Shown: positions 39,501 to 52,700 of the stretch, piece by piece
Layout: every line of letters starts with the position of its first letter
How positions within the stretch are numbered: position 1 is the stretch's first letter
Assembly: GCF_032854445.1 (NCBI RefSeq)
Contig: NC_088299.1
Span: 13,261,608 to 13,325,607 of the forward strand
Source of the DNA: Liolophura sinensis
Lineage: Eukaryota; Mollusca; Polyplacophora; Chitonida; Chitonidae
Reading direction: 5' to 3'
Length of the DNA: 64,000 bases
Notes under the pieces: model-generated
The model's input: the letters and a program-made list of their open reading frames with translations, nothing else
Database searches by the model: none
What the model was told of the DNA's origin: nothing
Program-made: the position numbers and the translations under genes

Positions 39501-41715
39501 TGCCACCAATGTGTTGTGCATTCCTGTACATCACAGGAAGGGAAAGTTTGTCAGTAACTTGCCACAGGTTGGTGGTTTATTTTGATATCCCTCCACCTAT
39601 AAAACCAACTGCTGTCAAGTAAAAAATTATGCAGGGTGTTAGGCAACAATCAAAGGAAATACTAGGCATGTAATTGATAGATCAGTTGCTTGTAGAAGCT
39701 ACTAGATGAAGGTCAGTTTCATCCCGGTAACTACAAGTGGGCCTCTGTGGCCGAGTGGTGAGCACAGTGACCGAAAAGCCTCTCGCCGGTGCTGTTATAC
39801 ATCCAGATGTAAGTGGGAAGATCTACCAGTAACCTGTGAGTTTCCTCCAGGCTCTGCCCAGTTTCCTTTCACACATAATGCTGAGTGGTGACATGTAAGT
39901 AAAATATTCTTAAATAAGGCGTAAAACCAAGTATCTCTTATCTGTAAGAAATCACCCCACTTTATTCTTTTGCTGTGAAACTTTTTCTTCAAGTAACTTA
40001 TTCTTGTAATTGTAGGTCAGAAGTTGGGACCATTTTCTGCCTAAGTTGGTTAATCACATGGTATGGTCATGTGCTGACAGAGTTTCGACACATTGTGCGT
40101 TTATATGACTTCTTCATTGCGTGCCACCCACTTATGCCTATCTACTTATGTGCTGCTGTAAGTATATGTACAGGAGTGGAAGTATTTATTCCATGAATCC
40201 AGGGTCCACGTGTCAGTCCCACAATTCCAAGCTGTATCGCCAAAAAGCTTTGTCTGTTACATGAATCCTGTTTTATTAGATACACATAACTTAGATGTTG
40301 CCTCTGAGCTGTGTCATATTCCGCCTTTTCTCATTTTCCACAAAATTTGTCGGTATGTTTGTCTTTCTGTCTGTATCTCAAAAAAGACTTTGTATGTTAT
40401 TTATTTTATTGGTGTTTTTACACTGTGCTCAAGAATATTTCACTTATATTATGGTAGCCAGCATTATGGTGGTTGGAAACTGCACGACCATCTGCAGGTT
40501 GCTGACAGACCTTCCTACATACAGCTGGAGAATAAGCCAGCATGGGCTGGACTTGAACTCACAGCGACCGCATTGGTGGGAGGCTCCTGGGTCATTGCGC
40601 CATGATGACGTGCTAACCCCCTCAACCACGAAGGCCTCGACATTGTACATTAAAATGAAAGTTGTTTTAATAGTGTGGGATATTATAGAGTATTCATATG
40701 CATGTAATTTCAAAGAAATCTCCTTGTACTTAATCGTAAACACTTGAATGTGCATGTACAATAACTACAATGATGTTTGTTTTGCAGATTGTACTTTATC
40801 GTGAGTCAGAGATTTTATCTAGTGAATGTGAGATGTGCGTGCTGCACTGTTTGCTGTCTAAAATCCCCGAGAACCTGCCGTTTGAACAGTTAATTAGTAA
40901 GGCAGGTGACCTATACCTCCAGTACCCTCCTACAGATCTCGCAAACCAGGCCCTCATTAAGTTCAAGAACAGGTAGGTCCTCAGCAGTTAGCAACATTTT
41001 TGTTGACTTGAGGCAAAACAAGAGTCACAGATTAGTTAATTGTGACTAGAGGAAGCCTTGAAATAATAAGTGTATGTGTGAAAAGTACACTTTCTTGTAA
41101 GGTAGAGTGTAATTTGCAGTAAAGCTTCTTTGTAAGAAAAGCCCAGATAAATTGTCACCTTCCTGTTGAAAGGCAAGCAAAATATACTGGTGTAAAACTG
41201 ACAAAATATTTTAGACTGCATTGCAAAGTAAATAAATCAATAATTTTCATTTTGTGAACGTCAAATATTTTCTCTGATCCAGTTGGATAATGGCATTGGC
41301 AAATCATGTATTGATCTATAAATTTTTTTGCAAAGAGACAACACTTACAATATGCATTTTGTGGAAACAAAAAATATACATGAAAATGAAAACTCTGCAT
41401 CCATAAATGCTGAAGATCTCTTTGATGTTGTGAAATAGATTTCTCATAATTCAATCCCATATAAACCAGGCACTAATGTGTAATGTCATTCTTTATTCCA
41501 GGAATCTTAGTAAACTTGAGAAAAACAATCAGTTATCCTCCTCTCCGGTAAAGCTGTTGAAAAAGCCCGGTCAGAAAGCGTTACAGGTTGCGTCGGCAGA
41601 CCAGTCACAAGGGGGAAGTGTCTTAGTCAAAGTGACAGTGTGGACACTGACAGCAGCCCTGAGTGCTGCAGTGTGGGCCGTGTGGAACTCGGCTGCTGAT
41701 TGGGGCTGGTACTGA
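36581..41715 (+). CDS. TBC1D20: TBC1D20, Rab GTPase-activating protein
   Basis: Nine exons: 36581-36716, 37004-37183, 37756-37836, 38088-38182, 38816-38907, 39300-39401, 40016-40157, 40788-40972 and 41502-41715, all in phase, giving 408 aa (human 403). The second exon could instead begin at 37010. The human protein is an ER/Golgi-linked GAP for Rab1 (and Rab18). Seen: GGLINDELRRKVWPELLGV at the start of the TBC domain; the arginine-finger motif LDVNR with R at about residue 125; the glutamine-finger motif YYQGYHD; SEVGTIFCLSWLITWYGHVL; RLYDFFIACHPLMPIYL; and a hydrophobic C-terminal segment VWTLTAALSAAVWAVW, probably the membrane anchor. Both catalytic fingers are intact. An AATAAA at 42459-42464 may end the transcript. 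Confidence 0.96.
38300..38710. repeat. Degenerate roughly 50-bp minisatellite in TBC1D20 intron 4
   Basis: Repeats variants of catcagtcc-atgtcc-ta...tt(c/g)ttgcc(c/t)attaaggca. Copies are strongly diverged, so the count (about 7-8) is approximate. Confidence 0.6.
39734..39940 (+). repeat. SINE copy in TBC1D20 intron 6
   Basis: Head gcctctgtggccgagtggtg, body ctctgcccagtttcctttca, tail aaaatattcttaaataaggc. Plus strand, opposite to the SINE at 40396-40640 on the other side of exon 7. Confidence 0.7.
40396..40640 (-). repeat. SINE copy in TBC1D20 intron 7
   Basis: Long copy: tattggtgtttttacactgt, gccagcattatggtgg, gaactcacagcgaccgcatt, then aaccacgaaggcctcg, reaching the tRNA-like head. Minus strand. 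Confidence 0.8.
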
Positions 41716-44700
41716 CCAGTCATATCATAAGAAGAGTGAAAGGTTTATGCGATTGACACTGAGTTACCTCCCTTAGTTGGTGCATTAAGTATGTAGCTCG
41801 TCCATGCTCCTAGTTTTCCCGCCTGACAAGAAGATGCTGTAAGCGTTGCAGATGACAAGTCTATATGACACCCTAGTGCCACTGCCTGTGTAGTTAAAAT
41901 GGCCAACAAATTGAGTGAAGGTTTTTTTTTATGCGATAAGTACTTCATATGTGATCTAACTTTCTACAAATAACTAATCTCCTAGCATCTTGTGTGTCTC
42001 ACCTTAGTGGCATAGCCTTCCAGCAGAAAGTCTGGTAACAGAGCCATTGAAAAGTCCTGAATACAACAACAACATACACATGGTGTGAGTTAATTCTGAT
42101 CCGAGTTTCTTTACTATAAATTGTTCGCAAACTACTTCTCTACGACACCAATTTTCTCCACATGTAGTTTTTAGCATGAAAACAGGAATACGTCTCTGCA
42201 CAAGTCATGCAGGGGAGTGCCAATCACAGTTAAGTGTCATATTATCTATGATGTTGTATCAGGAACACTAGCAGTATAGCACTAGGTTTCATGGGACTAG
42301 CAGATAATTTTAGAATATTGCTCATTTACATCAGTTCTTGTTTGTCTGAGTCACTCGATCACTGTTGTTGTAAATCTACTACTGATGTCTATGTAACGAA
42401 TGTTTTTGCTGTGATCCCTACATGTTAAGAATCATACTGAAAATATCTCCACTCTTAAAATAAATTACATGTAGAAATAAAAATTATTTGAAATAACCAA
42501 TTGAGTCACTGAAAATATCAAAAATACCTCACCATATAAGGACATTTCTATGGAAAAAGTCATCTTGATTATCCAATATCAAGCCTTAATTTTTTTTATT
42601 GCAATGAGATGAATGGCATGTTTTTTTTTGTCAGAAAAATAAGTTAATGCTGTTTAAGTTGAGACTAAAAATCAAGATGCAGTTAATTGTGGCATAGTTA
42701 ATAAGTTTAATGAACAGCTTATATTTGTTTCTTGAACTTTTTTAACTTAAGTGGAACCTTTTTGACAAAATTGTAGAAAATTGAAATTCAGAACTCAGAT
42801 GTAGGCCTACTTGTTTAATGATTTTTGATTTTCCACTTCCAGATGAAAAATTATATCTTTAAGGTTTTGTTTTTTAAATCTAAATTGACCCCATTCATAA
42901 CTATGCTTCTTTTGCATACCGTTATGTAATGTTATGTAATATCATACCTATCAGCGAGAAAGTACATTATATTTGAATTCTTGGAAATCTGATACAAAGA
43001 GTAAAATTGTGACTTTGTTTACTGGATCATGAATGCTCAGCGTATATGTGTATGTAACATTGAGTTTTAAGCACGACATGAAAACAGAAGTCTGTGAAAA
43101 AGATTTTGTCCCCCTCCAGATTTTTGCATGTGGGTATTGTTGTTACCTTTCCATATTACATGTGTTACCTTGTTATCTGGGTATCTTATCATTCCTGCAA
43201 TTATAATGTCTACAAACTTGCATTAGTCAAACAACTGTAGTTATCTCCCCTTCAAGGTGCACAGCTAAGTCTGTTTCCAAAGATGCATTTTGATGGCATT
43301 TTCTTAAATACAGTGGGTATTTGATGAACCAGTCACATCTGATATAACATCTATGCCAACATACAGAGAAAACAAATGTCACCCTAGTAAATGCGATTGA
43401 TATATTATAACAGCACAACAGTTTTCAGATATAAACATCAATGGAATCTATATCAGAAAGTTGCAATATACATTACAAAAGATGTACATGTAATTATAAT
43501 GTAATGTTTTTGTGACAAGGAAATTGATGTACTTAATACAAGGGGCAGAACTACCTGTACATGTATCTCATTAGATAGGGCGCATCATTTCTAAAATAGG
43601 ACCAACCCTTACCATTTCAGGGCTGCTCGGTGAAGATACTCATATGCTTTAAAATTACAGATTTGCGTTTGATTGGTTAGTAGCAGACACAGTAAGAGCT
43701 TTTCCAATTAAATTCCAGCTCTGTGGATCATCCTAGAATTTTCTTGATTTATGGCCTGTTCAAAGTTTTCAGGCATTAGTGGCCTAAAAAGTCAAGCAAT
43801 ATCTACAACATACATACTGTAACGGTTGTTGAAAAGGTTGAAGAATTAGGGTATACAGGTTTAAGAGCTTGGAAATATCCTGTAACCAAATTAAAATCAT
43901 ATGGTAAAGACAGACTGTACACCAAAACTGCAAAACTATGCTGGGTCTGTCGCCGTTATAGGAATGTGCAGTGGTGGCAAATGCTGCAAGATTTCCCTGG
44001 CATGCATTTATTAGTTCTTTCTACTATTTACACAAAGATGTTGACGTACATGTATAAATCGTAAACATGGCATAACTTTCCATCAGTTGACATTTTGCCA
44101 TCATTCCTGACAGTAATCTGATGCTAGGTCACACTTTGGATATGCACAACATTGTGAAATCTGTATACATTGTACGCCCAAGTTGTCAGTTCTAGCACAG
44201 CCCATGCAGTCTGGTACATTCATTTGCTGTGGCTTGTGTTTGTAAAGTTGAACAAGATTGTATATTTGTTATTATAACTTATGCTAATGTCTACATGAAT
44301 ATGCTATAATGGTGTTTGTTGTTACTTTTACTCCTCATTAATATTAATGTTGGAGGGGTATAGGTGTTAAATCCAGCTGTTACGGGGTTTATCAGTTACC
44401 TGGCAAAGGTCGATGGTAATCTTTCGTTTCCTCCACCCAGTCCGATAAATAAAAACTACAGGGTTTAAACCAGAGAGATTGGAGCAGCTTGATGGAAATC
44501 TTTACTTTAAATGAAAATAGATCGTTACGGTCCCCAGCCATTAAACTCTGAAAAGTTTACTGATGGATGGATGGTGAGATGGATGGACAATGCCATACCA
44601 TTTTAACACCCACCATTAATGATGGGCCTGGAGGTGACCCCATCTGATGTCACACAGCCCAGACTGGACACATACATCTGGAGCTGACACAGACAAAGTT

Positions 44701-45428
44701 TCAATTTGGCTACAAAAGATCGTGCCTGTAGGAGAGACTTGAATGTAAAACTTCAGCTCAATACGTAAAGTACTTCAGATGTGAATCTGCTAATTTACAA
44801 TGAATTAATATGCACACGCAGCAGCAAGGATGGAACATTATGTTCAGCACATGTAGAACGTTTTAAGATAGCACCATTAACATTTACTGTAACATTGCCT
44901 ACCCTATTACCGGACGAACACCCATGCTCAGGGTATGATATAAGTGAGCTAAAGATCGCACAATACACATGTAGTTAGTAAAGGCTCCACACACTCAAGG
45001 ATCCACCTGACCTTGAGTCAATGCTTGTTTGGAATGTGAACTTTGGCACTAAGATGACTAATTCAACACAAAACACTTCAGTAAACATTTTATTTCCGTG
45101 AACAAGGTTCATAATAAATTAGCATCCAAAACTGTTGGATGGTCATTCTGATCCAAGAAAATACGATGAAAGAGATCAGGTATATAGAACATGTAGTCCT
45201 CGAGTAAAATAGTGTATATACAGGAGGTAAACAGTACATGTACATAGGTGTGAACTATGAATTTATATGTTACCAGTTTGAAAGAAGGCATAGTGTCATA
45301 TACCACTTAACTACTTCTTCCAGTGGAATCTGTGTATACAGTAATTATGAAAATGATGCTAAAAATGAACTTGTGTTATTAAAGATTCAAGCTTCAGAAA
45401 CTGCAATTTATATCTCTACATCCCACAG
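41716..45428. other. TBC1D20 3' UTR and intergenic DNA
   Basis: AT-rich. No ORF here resembles a protein and no exon was supported. A fragment of the family A MITE end (gaaaaggttgaagaattagg) lies near 43830-43850. A short minus-strand reading frame at about 45109-45212 ends HPTVLDANLL but has no supported splice sites. Confidence 0.45.
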
Positions 45429-45641
45429 TTGTCTGAGAATGATTTAAAATACTGGTGGCAGAGACAGATGCAAAGGCTGAATAATTACAGAATGTCACAT
45501 TATCACAACTTTAACATGCAGAGTGTTTCTTCTCTAACTGCTTTCCGGGATGCCACGAAGACGATAGCCCAAATAAAACATCCATCATACTGTTGGCGAG
45601 TCATGTTCAGTATTGGACCATATGTGCACCTGGCCATTCAA
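45429..45641 (+). CDS. Orphan candidate exon, unrecognised
   Basis: 213 nt (71 codons, phase 0 at both ends) preceded by a strong acceptor (tatatctctacatcccacag) and followed by gtaagt. The translation is open throughout and ends KHPSYCWRVMFSIGPYVHL-AIQ. It lies tail-to-tail between TBC1D20 and FBXO15. No companion exon with matching phase was recognised on either side and no family was identified. It could be part of an unseen gene, a duplicated exon or coincidence. Confidence 0.3.
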
Positions 45642-45777
45642 GTAAGTTACAATCTGTTTGGGCCCAGAGTTAGTGCCAGTACTTCAAAAGTGTGTTAGAG
45701 TTAGGTTTAAGGCTTAAATCTTAATACCAGTATTATTCTATCACCAAAGTAAATGACACTTTAGCCTGGACTAACTT

Positions 45778-45905
45778 TTGAGTGAGTGAGTGAGTGAATG
45801 CTTGGGGTTTAATGTCGTACTTAACAATTTTTCAGTAATATGACGATGATGGAATCCTTAGAGTGCATGTAATGTGCCTCCTTGTTGTAGGACCTAATGA
45901 CTTGA
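45778..45905 (+). repeat. Dispersed 'gagtgagtgagtg...cttggggtttaatgtcgtac' repeat
   Basis: The best copy of this family in the window: short (gagt)n lead, cttggggtttaatgtcgtac core, then aatccttagagtgcatgtaa. Non-coding. Confidence 0.7.
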
Positions 45906-45934
45906 AAGCTACAGAAACCAGCAAGAGGTTAATT

Positions 45935-46150
45935 TGTACTCAATGGGAGACTTGAGGACAAGCTACACAAAAGGTCCAAATGCATATAGAACACATATTT
46001 TCTTCTATGACGTTACAATGCCTGTATACTTCATATATGTTTTATGATCACACATACACCAATCATTGTGACGTAATATAGGAAAGAACAAACGAGTTCA
46101 CAGCTTTAGACCATCTTGATAAAGACAGGGAGGAGTTTGATGAGTTTCCC
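45935..46150. repeat. Dispersed 210-bp repeat, family C
   Basis: Runs from caatgggagacttgaggaca to gagttcacagctttagacca. A second, similar copy lies at 59489-59685 in FBXO15 intron 1. Both have the same orientation. No coding capacity. Confidence 0.7.
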
Positions 46151-46249
46151 CATTAGCTGCAGCAAGAAGTACGCTTTAGTTTAATGATGGAATAAGTTCC
46201 AAGACATACACTGTCTCATCTCCAGTGAGGGAGAATAAAGCTTCAGATG

Positions 46250-46790
46250 TCACTGATGGCCTGCAGGGATACAACCACAAGTAAGCGTGTTTACTTTCCT
46301 GCTGTATTGTATCCCTCTTTGCTGATCATTTGTACAAAGTGCCGAACCAGTCATTGATGGCCTGCAGGGATACAACCACAAGTAAGCGTGTTTACTTTCC
46401 TGCTGTATTGTATCCCTCTTTGCTGATCATTTATACAAAGTGCCGAACCAGTCATTGATGGCCTGCAGGGATACAACCACAAGTAAGCATGTTTACTTTC
46501 CTGCTGTATTGTATCCCTCTCTGCTGATCATTTATACAAAGTGCCGAACCAGTCATTGATGGCCTGCAGGGATACAACCACAAATAAGCGTGTTTACTTT
46601 CCTGCTGTATTGTATCCCTCTTTGCTGATCATTTGTACAAAGTGCCGAACCAGTCATTGATGGCCTGCAGGGATACAGCCACAAGTAAGCGTGTTTACTT
46701 TCCTGCTGTATTGTATCCCTCTTTGCTGATCATTTATACAAAGTGCCGAACCAGTCATTGATGGCCTGCAGGGATACAGCCACCAATAAG
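46250..46790 (-). repeat. 101-bp tandem array built from the last exon of FBXO15
   Basis: The block gatggcctgcagggatac occurs at 46255, 46356, 46457, 46558, 46659 and 46760, spaced exactly 101 bp. The 46760 copy is the 3' part of the true terminal exon. Each downstream copy also encodes AINDWFGTLYK followed by TGA, behind a CCCTGCAG that could act as an acceptor. Copies are nearly identical, suggesting recent amplification. Confidence 0.9.
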
Positions 46791-49700
46791 CGTGTCACAA
46801 AATACTGTTCTCTATCGGGACTCTGCAACATAAACATACCTTCAGAATCACGCATGATAATACACCTAACAGTGGAACGCCAAAAAGTAGTTCTACTGAA
46901 ATAAATACTTAGACATTTTTTGGTTTCTAATACCTCACAGCTGTGTTCACACGATTTGATTTTGTTGTCAGAATTTCTATTTCGAGCCTATTTCATAAGC
47001 TGTGTTTAGATGATGCGATGTGCTGAATGCCACAATCACTTGGAATAGCACATATACCATTCTCTTTCAACTCGATAATTGCACCTTATGAATATCGATT
47101 TAAGAATACTTCACTTATAGGCTTACAACAGTTGCCAGCGGTAGAAATACCACAACCCTTTTGTAAAAAACAAAACTAACAAATTTTCCCACATGTGACA
47201 CATATGTGTAAGTTTTCATACAAAGAGCAAACGCAATGTGTATATCAGTTTGGTGTCATGCAAATGATTCCAGTAACATACAAACTACTGTAAATTACAT
47301 AACATTTCACCCAAAATTTGCATTTTTGGAGGCAATAAATGTAATAAATAATTACATTTTGGTGCATTTATCAGTAGGATATCATCCAACCTTCCAAACA
47401 AACCTCAGATACTCAGACCAATAAAACTCACAGAATCAAGCACAATATGCAACAGTCATTGGCAAAATTTTAGGACATTTACTGCAACTGAAAGGCCAAG
47501 ACTATCCTAAATGACAATAGATTTCGTCCATGTCTGCTTACTGATTCCTGATTTTTAGAGTTCTACTAATTTTTAGAAAGGTGTCTTGAGGTTTGCTTGG
47601 GATATGGGATGATATTCTACTGGGAAATGGTAAGCTTCAGCACTAAAAATAGTATTTCGTGACATTTTTTTGCCTCTGAAAATGGACTTTTGTGGGCCAA
47701 ACTTTAGATCATTTAGGGTATTTATTACAACCAAGGCTCTGAGGCAATGGAATATTGAAATTCCAGTTGTGATTCAGGAAACTTTAAGAAACAAATCAGG
47801 TTAACATATTGGTTTCACGTGGTATACTGTTGTATACTGTTCAAATACATACCCAGTTAAGTTCCATAACGACCTTTCCTTTGGGTTCAACATACTTTAT
47901 ACAACAACATCCATCTGAACTGTAATCAAAACTTAAACCTACAAAAAGCAATGAGAGAGAGTGATTATACATATACCTGTGTGGCTGAATTACACACAAA
48001 CAGGAATAAAAACATACCGCTATAGACTTCCTAGTTGTATGTAGGTTCAACAGTAATAATAATGAAGTCGGGGACATGCCCACATTTTCCACTTACGTGG
48101 TGATGCCTCAACTTCATAATTAAAGTTGAAAACATCTTCATTCAGAAATTTGATTGGGATATATAAACTCGGTACTCAAGAACACTTCACTTACACCACG
48201 GAGGTCATTCTTATGTTATGAGGAAACCAAGTGTAAAGTCTGCATATACAGCCGTCGTGTACATGCATATAGAGGATATACAATGAGTGACCCATTATAT
48301 CAATTTTATTAAACAAGTGCTGTAAAGTTTAATAAATTTGATATAATGGGTCACGAATTGTATATCGTATTTATCCCATAATTTATTTTAAACGTTTTTT
48401 GGTTGTTAATAGTGAAGTCAACGTCTGTTCATTTTGACAAGTATGTAAATGAGATACGTACTGATATCGATATATGTGAAACGGCTGAAACCGAACCACA
48501 CATTTCACTAAGTATAGTTCTCGAAAACACTGTGGAAATCTGTTATTTCTGTGATCAGAAACATATCACAGTCCATTAATTTACGATAAGATTTGACAAA
48601 TTCGAATTTTTTCCAAATTATCGGCATTCATAACAGCTCATTTATCGAAAAATTTGGCTCCAAAATTGTGACCTAAATCTAGGTCATATCTCTATGACAA
48701 CTGATGTCACACAATGACTTGCAGGGTGCAAGGAGCGGTGATTTCGAACATCATACTGAACGAAATATTCAACTTTAGGCTTCTAGTGCGAACAATTCAC
48801 CTGAAAACTTACAGCGTATTTGCTGGTCGACTAACTATCTTGGAACTTGGAGAATGCAACAAAACAGAATCTAGGATGTTTCCAAGAGCTTGATTTTGGT
48901 TTTGTTTTGAACTTTCCTTGTGATGGTAGATGTGATGTTGAATCTGAAAGTCACAGTCACGACCAATTATTGTGTTCGATGTGGCAAATAGCATGGACTA
49001 GATCTACGAATAATCTTGATGTACATCAGCTGCAAGCCAGTTCATACTCTAATATGAAAACCTGATACTGAGGCATGCTGCTGTCCTTGACGGTTGAACT
49101 CATGTTTGTGAGTATCTTGTTTTAGGCGTACAGCGTCAACCACTCCTTTCACCAGCCTTTGCTATCTTCCACGTTTCATGAAGATCAATTTTATGCCTAT
49201 CCAGTGTCCAAAAAAGTGCACCATTTGGTACCAAGAAACCAGTGTAAACTGGTGTCAAGGTGTAGTAAGCAACTGCTAGCCTGTTTGTTTTTTTTTTTCA
49301 CGGCAACAAGCAACAGAAGTAGTCCAGCATGCAGTTGTACATTTTGATTGGATAAACTTGTCAATGAAAGTTCAGGTGACCAATCAAAATTGCAGTTTAT
49401 TTATATAACGTACTGTTGGTATATCACTGACACAGGCAAATTATGGGATAAATATGTACATACGGTTAATATTTTAAATGATTCTGATTTTATAATTACT
49501 TGTTTGAAAACCAGTTATATTTCTGTCATTGAAGTTTGGTATTATTTTTCTGTTCTTCTCGACTAAGTGTAAATATACTTACCTTCACTAGTACTTTGCA
49601 GGGAAACCGGAGAGCTGAAATGTAAAAGGTCAAACTGTTGCATACAAGGTCAAACTGTCAAATGCTCATTCAAGAATATGCATCAGCATTTCTTCTATTA

Positions 49701-52700
49701 ATTTTTACGTCTACATGTAGTTAATAAGTTCAAGTTGGACGAATACAGCCTCAAGATAATTTGTAACTCCTGAACTTTTCATACCAGAGGTAGTTCTCCA
49801 AAAACCTTTTGATTTTTACTTGACAATGTGTAAATATGCCAGATTTACAATTGCATTATTCACTTGCCATTCAGTGCCAACTTTCATTAAACTTCGTAAA
49901 TCAGTTTTCGTAAAAGAAGTATAAAGTCGTTATAGTAACATAAAATTGATGTTATTTATGGAGAAAGTTACAAAAAATTCATTTGTGATGTCTTCTGAAA
50001 TTTCAATATAAAAGAAGACAGTATTATCTTACATTTAATGGAATCTGAGTAACATCACTCTAGTAAGATAGTATAACTTACCTTAAACACCAAAATGGAT
50101 GTCCTTGTTCATCCAAAATGGTCATATCCAGTATAGTCACATTCTACAGGCCAACAGATACAGGACAAAATAACAGATAATGTACAGCTTAAAAAACGAT
50201 ACACCACTAGACCAAATGTTTACATGTATCGATAATGTATCCCATATTAAGTCCGAAAGGTATACCTTTTCGTTTGTGCAATGTTGCACAATCGAGATAT
50301 CACAATTCAAAGTATAAAGCAAAATCACGTAGATTAAGAAAGTAGAAAATGTGACCATGTTATCAATTTAGCCAGTTATTTCTATAACAGGAGAATGAAC
50401 CTCTTTCCACTGATGATAAGCGAGCACTCTTTTGCAATTTAGCCATATGCTCCTTGAGTAGGTCAAGTGCATTGCGCTTCTGGTGTATTTAAGATGGCAA
50501 AAAGATATGCCACACTCTACATTCCTTAATAACCCCTCTCTTTTAGACATATGTCCTTCAGTGGCTGGGAATATTCGGAAATGACGTCATCACTGAACAA
50601 ACTGGGAATGCGAGACTGCTTACCCAAATTTAGGCAACCCCCCTGCCTCCTCCCTCCCACACACACACACACTGTTGTTTTGACAGCCATCGGCTTTGAC
50701 ATCACCACAGCAGGTTGTTTAATTCCTGGACTGACTGCTGGAGTCTTAGGAAACCTGTAGTTTAAAGCCTGGTCTTTTTTAGACCTGATCTCGAGGAAAC
50801 CACCGCCCTTTACAAGGTACCTAAATCTTGTCATGAAGCTGGAGACCACACATGCTAGAGCCCCATGGATTCTGATTTGCAGCCAATCCACAGCCAGGGA
50901 ACTTCCAGTAGACTGGTCCTCTGTATCACCCCGGGCCCCACATGTACATACACTTCAACAGCTGAATGCACGACTAACCTCAAGTCTGCCCTTAAAGGCA
51001 TCTGTTTTCCAGGGAAGGACAATTTTCTGTGAAATTATACTGTGGTCTGAGGAATAATCAGGTCGGATAAGGTCAAAAAAAGCGTATCCACCCACTGAAA
51101 TAGAAACAACACGATAATGACACTGAGGACAGCATGGCTAAGGTTCAAAATCACTCCATTCAGCCCATACAACATAACTAATTCTTCAACCTTCATCTTT
51201 AGTGATTGCTTGACAGCTTTTATGGCTTTCTCCAGCTCAGAATGTCCAAAGGAATGTCCTAAGAGTATGCTCAAATGTGTTTACTAGCCCAGCCTTCTAG
51301 CAAGTTCCTATTAAAATTTACTTGTCTACCCTAATTCTTCAACCTTTCCAAACACCTCCACAACCTATATTTTGAAACAACTATGGGGCGTAGAGAAATA
51401 TTTGCACAGCTTTATGAAGCTTGCATCTTTAATGCCACAAACAAATCATTTTTTGCATCATTTGCCAAAATAATTGTATGCATAAATTCCACTGAGAAAA
51501 GTGTCATCATATGACTGAAAAATTGTTGAGTACAATGTTAAACCCCAAGCACTCACTCACTCACTCAGTGAGAAAAGCTCTTTAGTGGTTAACATGGTTA
51601 AAGATTTACAGTGTATGTATTATCCCATAATTATCCCATATTTATCTCATAATTATCCAGGGAGGACCGTACACACCCAAGTTTTCTCGTTTACAGTGAA
51701 GGCGTCTGAACTGCTGGTTCCAGATGGACTGCCGCTGATGATGTAGCTCCATTGTACAGCTGTAGTCATGGAGACCTGATCAACAAAATATGGTGATCAC
51801 TTTTATCATACAACTGTACTGTGATCATGAAGGCAAAGAAGACAGTGTGATATTTCAACAACAGCAGCACTGTTTAACACAAATTGTACACCAAATATTC
51901 ATTACCCTATCTGCTTTAGCAAGGCTTCTTGTGTTGTTCACATCATTGGGTGATTGGTGTTTTACGCCCTACTGAAGAAATATTTCACTTATATGATGGC
52001 GACCAGTATTATGGTGGGAGGACACTGGGAGCTCGGGTAAAACCCACGACCATCCGCAGGTTGCTGACAGACCTTCCCATGTACGTCCAGAGAGGGAGCC
52101 AGCATGAGTGTACATATAGAAATGTAGCAATGAAAGAATTTCAGCTTACCATAAGTTTTGTCCACATCATCAAACACTGGCTTTGGTAGAGTTGGAATGA
52201 ATGCACTGTCAAAAAAAGAAACACAAAAAGCAGGTATTATCTTACATTCAACGAAATTTGAGTAACATCATGCCAGTGGCTAAGCTTGTAACTGTCATGA
52301 TATGGTTTCACACAAGGACCATGCACTGACAATGGCTGACCCAATCCTTTCAGAACCACATCAACCGCAAATGCCACACCCAGACATTTCCCCCTGCCCC
52401 CTCTCGCCAAAAGAGAAACAGACAAAACAAATGTGTTGCAGCAGTTTCCTAAAGACTGCCAAGTTTCTATCATCCATAAACATTTTAGCTGTTGTATCAA
52501 TTTTGAGAACGGCATAAACATTTATCATATACATTGTAAATCAAATACATGTCTTATACATGGAAATTTGATCTCATGCTGGCCTCCTCTCCAGACATAC
52601 GTGGGAAGGTCAGCCAGCAGCCTGCAGATGGTTGTGAGTTTCCCTTGGGTTCTGCCCGGTTTCCTCCAACCATAATGCTGTTTGACGTTGTATAAGTGAA

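Noticed and set aside
50526-50891. A 121-codon minus-strand ORF within FBXO15
   Set aside because: It lies in the intron between exons 11 and 12; it includes a translated CA repeat (VCVCV) and does not resemble the FBXO15 C-terminal region, which is found elsewhere.
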